Assembly (NCBI RefSeq): GCF_014164785.1
Contig: NZ_JACJFN010000001.1
Location: 620,001 to 684,000, forward strand
From: Aquipseudomonas guryensis
Lineage (GTDB): Bacteria; Pseudomonadota; Gammaproteobacteria; Pseudomonadales; Pseudomonadaceae
Reading direction: 5' to 3'
DNA: 64,000 nucleotides
This document shows, piece after piece, positions 61,666 through 64,000 of this stretch. Position numbers and translations under genes: made by a program. The notes under the pieces were generated by a model, which had not been told where the DNA came from, ran no database searches, and saw nothing but the letters and a program-made list of their open reading frames with translations. How positions within the stretch are numbered: position 1 is the first letter of the stretch; each line of letters begins with the position of its first letter.

Positions 61666-62112
61666 ATGCCACAGCGAATTCTTCAAACCGTAACCCGGGC
61701 CGGCTATCAAAGCCTGTTAGGCCTGCTGTTCGTCAGCTCGCCAGCCTGGGCCGGTGACATTCTGGTCAACCTCGAAGGCAAACAGGCCAATGGCGCCGTG
61801 CACCTGGCGCTGGTCTTCGCCGACCGCCCTGCGTGGCAGGAGCCACCGCTACGTCTAATCCAGGGCGAGGAGCCGGTCTTGCGCCTGCGCAACCTGCCGC
61901 CTGGGCGCTTCGCCATCCAGCTGTTTCAGGACAGCAACGGCAACGGCCGTCTCGACCTCAGTCCACGCGGCATACCGCTGGAGCCGGTGGGTTTCTCGAA
62001 CAACCCCGCCCTGCTCAATGGCAAGCCCAGGCCGCTGGATTGCCTGTTCGTGCATGGGGCGACGGATAGTCAGCTGACGATTCGTTTGCAGGCGCCGCGG
62101 GGCAAGCCTTAG
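61666..62112 (+). CDS. DUF2141 family secreted protein
   Basis: A 148-aa periplasmic protein with a Sec signal peptide (LLGLLFVSSPAWA) and a compact beta-sandwich of the DUF2141 type. The typical Asp-rich calcium-loop-like motif is present (FQDSNGNGRLDLSPRGIP). DUF2141 proteins have no agreed function but recur next to pigment and lipid biosynthesis genes. It shares a very short promoter space with the DarA-like gene and converges on blc across the repeat-rich spacer. Confidence 0.78.
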   Translation: MPQRILQTVTRAGYQSLLGLLFVSSPAWAGDILVNLEGKQANGAVHLALVFADRPAWQEPPLRLIQGEEPVLRLRNLPPGRFAIQLFQDSNGNGRLDLSPRGIPLEPVGFSNNPALLNGKPRPLDCLFVHGATDSQLTIRLQAPRGKP

Positions 62113-62143
62113 AAACGCTTAGGCCTCGACGTCGACGGCAATG

Positions 62144-62167
62144 GTGGATAAGCGGAGCGTTATCCAC
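62144..62167. repeat. Inverted repeat with GTGGATAA arms
   Basis: Arms 62144-62151 and 62160-62167 around an 8-base centre, just after the DUF2141 gene. They resemble the dyad after hslU and contain a DnaA-box-like TTATCCAC, but there is no cluster of such boxes. Confidence 0.55.
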
Positions 62168-62180
62168 ACGGCCTGATCCT

Positions 62181-62246
62181 GTAGGAGCCAGCTTGCTGGC
62201 GATAGGCAGACAGCGTCCCGCTGATCGCCAGCAAGCTGGCTCCTAC
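62181..62246. repeat. REP-like inverted pair, family C
   Basis: Perfect 22-bp arms (62181-62202 and 62225-62246) beginning GTAGGAGCCAGC, with a 22-base loop, between the convergent DUF2141 and blc genes. This sequence type is a very common Pseudomonas REP. Confidence 0.9.
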
Positions 62247-62308
62247 AAAAGCTTGTGCTGAATAACAGTATCTACAAAGCAGGCACAGAGAAGCGCCCCT
62301 CTCCCCAG

Positions 62309-62333
62309 CCCTCTCCCGTGAACGGGAGAGAGG
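62309..62333. repeat. Short CCCTCTCCCG hairpin repeat
   Basis: Arms 62311-62318 and 62323-62330 with a 4-base loop form a hairpin in the 285-bp DUF2141-blc spacer. Such units are dispersed in many gammaproteobacterial genomes. The rest of the spacer holds no gene. Confidence 0.5.
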
Positions 62334-62397
62334 GCAGAAGCGCGGGTATCTGCCTATCGCCGCCTCGCTGATGCAAGAAAGATCATTACAGGTCTTG

Positions 62398-62970
62398 TTA
62401 CTGACCGATCTTGTCATCCGCCACGCGCCAGATCAGCTCGCTGGTGTCGTAGCCGCGCGCCTGGGCCTGCCGCAGCATTTCGGAGCGCGTCTCCAGAGAA
62501 ATCTGCGCGTCACGCGTCAACAGCCAGAGGTACTCGCGATTGGGATTGCCGACCAGCGCGGTGCGATAATCGCTATCCAGGTACAGCACCCAGTAATCGC
62601 CCTTGGCCACGCCGGGGAACAGATTGCTGAACCAGTTATCGAAGCTGACCCACAGCTTGTCCGTCTGCCCGGCCACCTGCGGGGTCGCCTGGCCCTTGGC
62701 TTCGATCCACTCGCCGTCGAGGGTACGGCAGCGGTTGAGCACGCCAACCGCGCCATCGTCCTGCAGCTGGTAATGCGCCTCGGACTGCGCGCAGTTGCGC
62801 TGGAAAAACATCGGCAAGCGCGCCTGCTCGTACCAGGTGCCCTGGTAGCGTTGCAGGTCCACCGCGCCGGCAGTCTGCGGCGCCTCGCTGCTGGCACCCG
62901 GGCCGGCGCAACCGATCAGGCCCAGCAGAACCAGCGGGAGCCCCAGGCCATACCATTTGCGCGCCATCAT
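62398..62970 (-). CDS. blc: Outer-membrane lipoprotein lipocalin
   Basis: A 190-aa lipocalin with a lipobox LIGC (Cys21). The lipocalin GxW motif is in YQGTWYEQARLP, and the second conserved region is in WVLYLDSDYRTALVG. Blc-type lipocalins bind lysophospholipids and fatty acids at the outer membrane under stress. The start ATGATG overlaps the small lipoprotein stop. In P. aeruginosa blc also precedes fbp. Confidence 0.94.
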   Translation of the reverse strand: MMARKWYGLGLPLVLLGLIGCAGPGASSEAPQTAGAVDLQRYQGTWYEQARLPMFFQRNCAQSEAHYQLQDDGAVGVLNRCRTLDGEWIEAKGQATPQVAGQTDKLWVSFDNWFSNLFPGVAKGDYWVLYLDSDYRTALVGNPNREYLWLLTRDAQISLETRSEMLRQAQARGYDTSELIWRVADDKIGQ

Positions 62971-63221
62971 TTCAGGCCCTGGCCGGAAAACATCATCACC
63001 TTGTCACCAGCGTACTGCACGCTGATGAAGACTTTCTCATCACCCCAGTTGCAGCTGGTAATACCGATAGCGCCGGAGCACTCGGTGGGGCTGCCGAGCA
63101 GGCTTTCCACTTCGGCCTTGGGCATGCCGGCCTTGAGCTTGGCGTAGTTTTCCTGATTGACCTTGCTGCACGCGGCGAGCAGGACACAGACGGACAGCAG
63201 GGCAAGATTGCGCAGCGACAT
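62967..63221 (-). CDS. Small BamE-like lipoprotein (DUF3862-type)
   Basis: An 84-aa lipoprotein with lipobox LLAAC (Cys18). The mature part has the SmpA/BamE-like pattern KLKAGMPKAEVESLLGSP followed by a beta-hairpin around the Cys pair in PTECSGAIGITSCNWG. Proteins of this type sit on the inner side of the outer membrane; the role of this one is unknown. CAGGAG lies 6 bases before the ATG. It is co-translated with blc (ATGA overlap). Confidence 0.8.
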   Translation of the reverse strand: MSLRNLALLSVCVLLAACSKVNQENYAKLKAGMPKAEVESLLGSPTECSGAIGITSCNWGDEKVFISVQYAGDKVMMFSGQGLK

Positions 63222-63291
63222 GGGAGACTCCTGAGGGGTTTTAACTGCGGGAGAGCTTGGCACAGTCAGCCCGCTTGTGCGCCATTGGACG

Positions 63292-63891
63292 TCAGAAGCG
63301 TGAGCCGGGTTCCTGCAGGAAGGCCAATTCGTCTGGCGTCGAGGCACGGCCAAGAATCGCGTTGCGATGGGGAAAGCGGCCGAAACGGGTGATCACCTGC
63401 TGGTGGCGCACGGCATAGTCGAGATATCCGCCAAACAACTCGCGCTCGGCTACTGGTGCCTGTTCGCACAGGGCACGGAAACGTTCGACGGCCAGGTTCT
63501 GCGTGGTCAGGTCTTCGGCGTGCTCCAGCACCAGGTAGACGAATACCTGGCGAATCGCCGGCAGCTGCCGCTCCAGGCCTTGCGCCAGCCCCCAACGCAC
63601 CAGTTGCTGGGCGCGGGCATCGCCGGCAAAGGCCTGTGGCGTAGCGCGATGGATCATTCGCGGCAGCTGGTCGAGCAGCAGGATCAGCGCCAGCCAGCCC
63701 TCGGCCTGCTCGGCCCAATCCTGCAGTCCGCCGGCCAGGGCCTGGGCACTCAGCTCACCGAAGCGCTCACGCGCCTCGGCATCCTGACTGGCCTGATAGC
63801 CGAACCACAGTTTGCTGCGCTGAGCCGCCACCACGCTGGCGGCTTCGGCGTCACCGAACCACCAGTCGAGCAAGGGCTGCCAGGCAGACAC
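63292..63891 (-). CDS. DUF924 family protein
   Basis: A 199-aa all-helical protein of the DUF924 family. Family motifs are WWFGD at the N-terminus, ALILLLDQLPRMIHR, FVYLVLEHAEDL and GRFPHRNAILGR. The last contains residues suggestive of an enzyme active site, but no activity is known. The family has a TPR-like fold. It starts 3 bases after the fbp stop and is probably co-transcribed with fbp. Confidence 0.87.
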   Translation of the reverse strand: MSAWQPLLDWWFGDAEAASVVAAQRSKLWFGYQASQDAEARERFGELSAQALAGGLQDWAEQAEGWLALILLLDQLPRMIHRATPQAFAGDARAQQLVRWGLAQGLERQLPAIRQVFVYLVLEHAEDLTTQNLAVERFRALCEQAPVAERELFGGYLDYAVRHQQVITRFGRFPHRNAILGRASTPDELAFLQEPGSRF

Positions 63892-63894
63892 GCG

Positions 63895-64000
63895 TCAGGC
63901 CTGATGGTAGGCCGTGGCGCGCTCGACTTCTTCCTTGGAACCGAGGAAGACCGCCACGCGCTGGTGCAGGGACTCCGGCTGGATGTCGAGAATGCGCTGG
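63895..64000 (-). CDS. fbp: Fructose-1,6-bisphosphatase, C-terminal end (cut by window edge)
   Basis: The window ends inside this gene. The visible last 34 or so residues read [19 protein letters not shown], then [14 protein letters not shown] and a TGA stop. This is the C-terminus of class I fructose-1,6-bisphosphatase, the gluconeogenic enzyme that dephosphorylates fructose-1,6-bisphosphate. The identification uses this tail and the order DUF924-fbp known in Pseudomonas. Everything upstream lies beyond position 64000. Confidence 0.82.
   Translation of the reverse strand, partial: QRILDIQPESLHQRVAVFLGSKEEVERATAYHQA

Noticed and set aside
62144..62167. DnaA-box-like motifs as a replication origin
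   Set aside because: Only one dyad of the motif, no AT-rich unwinding element and no dnaA/dnaN/gidA genes nearby.

Overview
The window is a high-GC gammaproteobacterial chromosome segment, almost certainly Pseudomonas. From memory, the gene order from hemE at 6.9 kb to rsmE at 50.4 kb follows the P. aeruginosa core block hemE-gltDB-damX-aroBK-pilQPONM-mrcA-maeB-rpmE-priA-argS-hslVU-phaC1ZC2DFI-ubiEJB-hisIE-tatABC-rsmE. The dtd-pip pair and the blc-(DUF924)-fbp end also fit. No rRNA, tRNA, CRISPR array, transposase or phage gene was found.

Left end (0-6.3 kb): the distal part of an aryl polyene (APE)-type pigment cluster. It holds an FAD-dependent halogenase-like oxidoreductase, a DUF3261 lipoprotein, and the order ketosynthase, hotdog dehydratase, ketoreductase, ketosynthase (like apeO-P-Q-R), with start and stop codons overlapping. 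Three small secreted proteins or lipoproteins follow. The rest of the cluster lies to the left of the window.

Core block (6.9-52.9 kb): heme synthesis (hemE), cyanase, glutamate synthase, a pilMNOPQ-aroKB-damX transcription unit of visibly lower GC, PBP1a, malic enzyme, an M48 protease, a nuclease, ribosomal protein L31, PriA, ArgRS, the HslVU protease behind a sigma-32-type promoter, and the whole medium-chain PHA locus. Sigma-54-type promoters lie ahead of both PHA synthases. Ubiquinone (ubiEJB), histidine (hisIE), Tat secretion and rRNA methylation genes follow, then dtd and pip.

Right accessory region (53.0-62.1 kb): a second polyketide/fatty-acid-like locus between pip and blc-fbp. A forward operon with overlapping ends encodes a hotdog dehydratase, an ABC ATPase and ABC-2 permease, an acyl carrier protein, a ketosynthase and a Cys-less chain-length-factor-like partner. 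A reverse operon encodes a DarA-like condensing enzyme, a DarB-like KASIII, a 135-aa protein of unknown function and a BtrH-like Cys-His-Asp acyltransferase/peptidase. The two operons converge on a hairpin-forming repeat. Together they look like a dialkylresorcinol-type pathway with its own carrier protein and exporter but no visible aromatase (DarC). Because APE genes lie 47 kb away, an APE-resorcinol conjugate (arcuflavin/flexirubin type) is a reasonable guess at the product. This is the most interesting system in the window.

Right end (62.4-64 kb): lipocalin blc, a small lipoprotein, a DUF924 protein and the 3' end of fbp, all on the minus strand. Four paired REP-like inverted repeats, from at least three sequence families, each sit exactly at a convergent gene junction between 50.8 and 62.3 kb.
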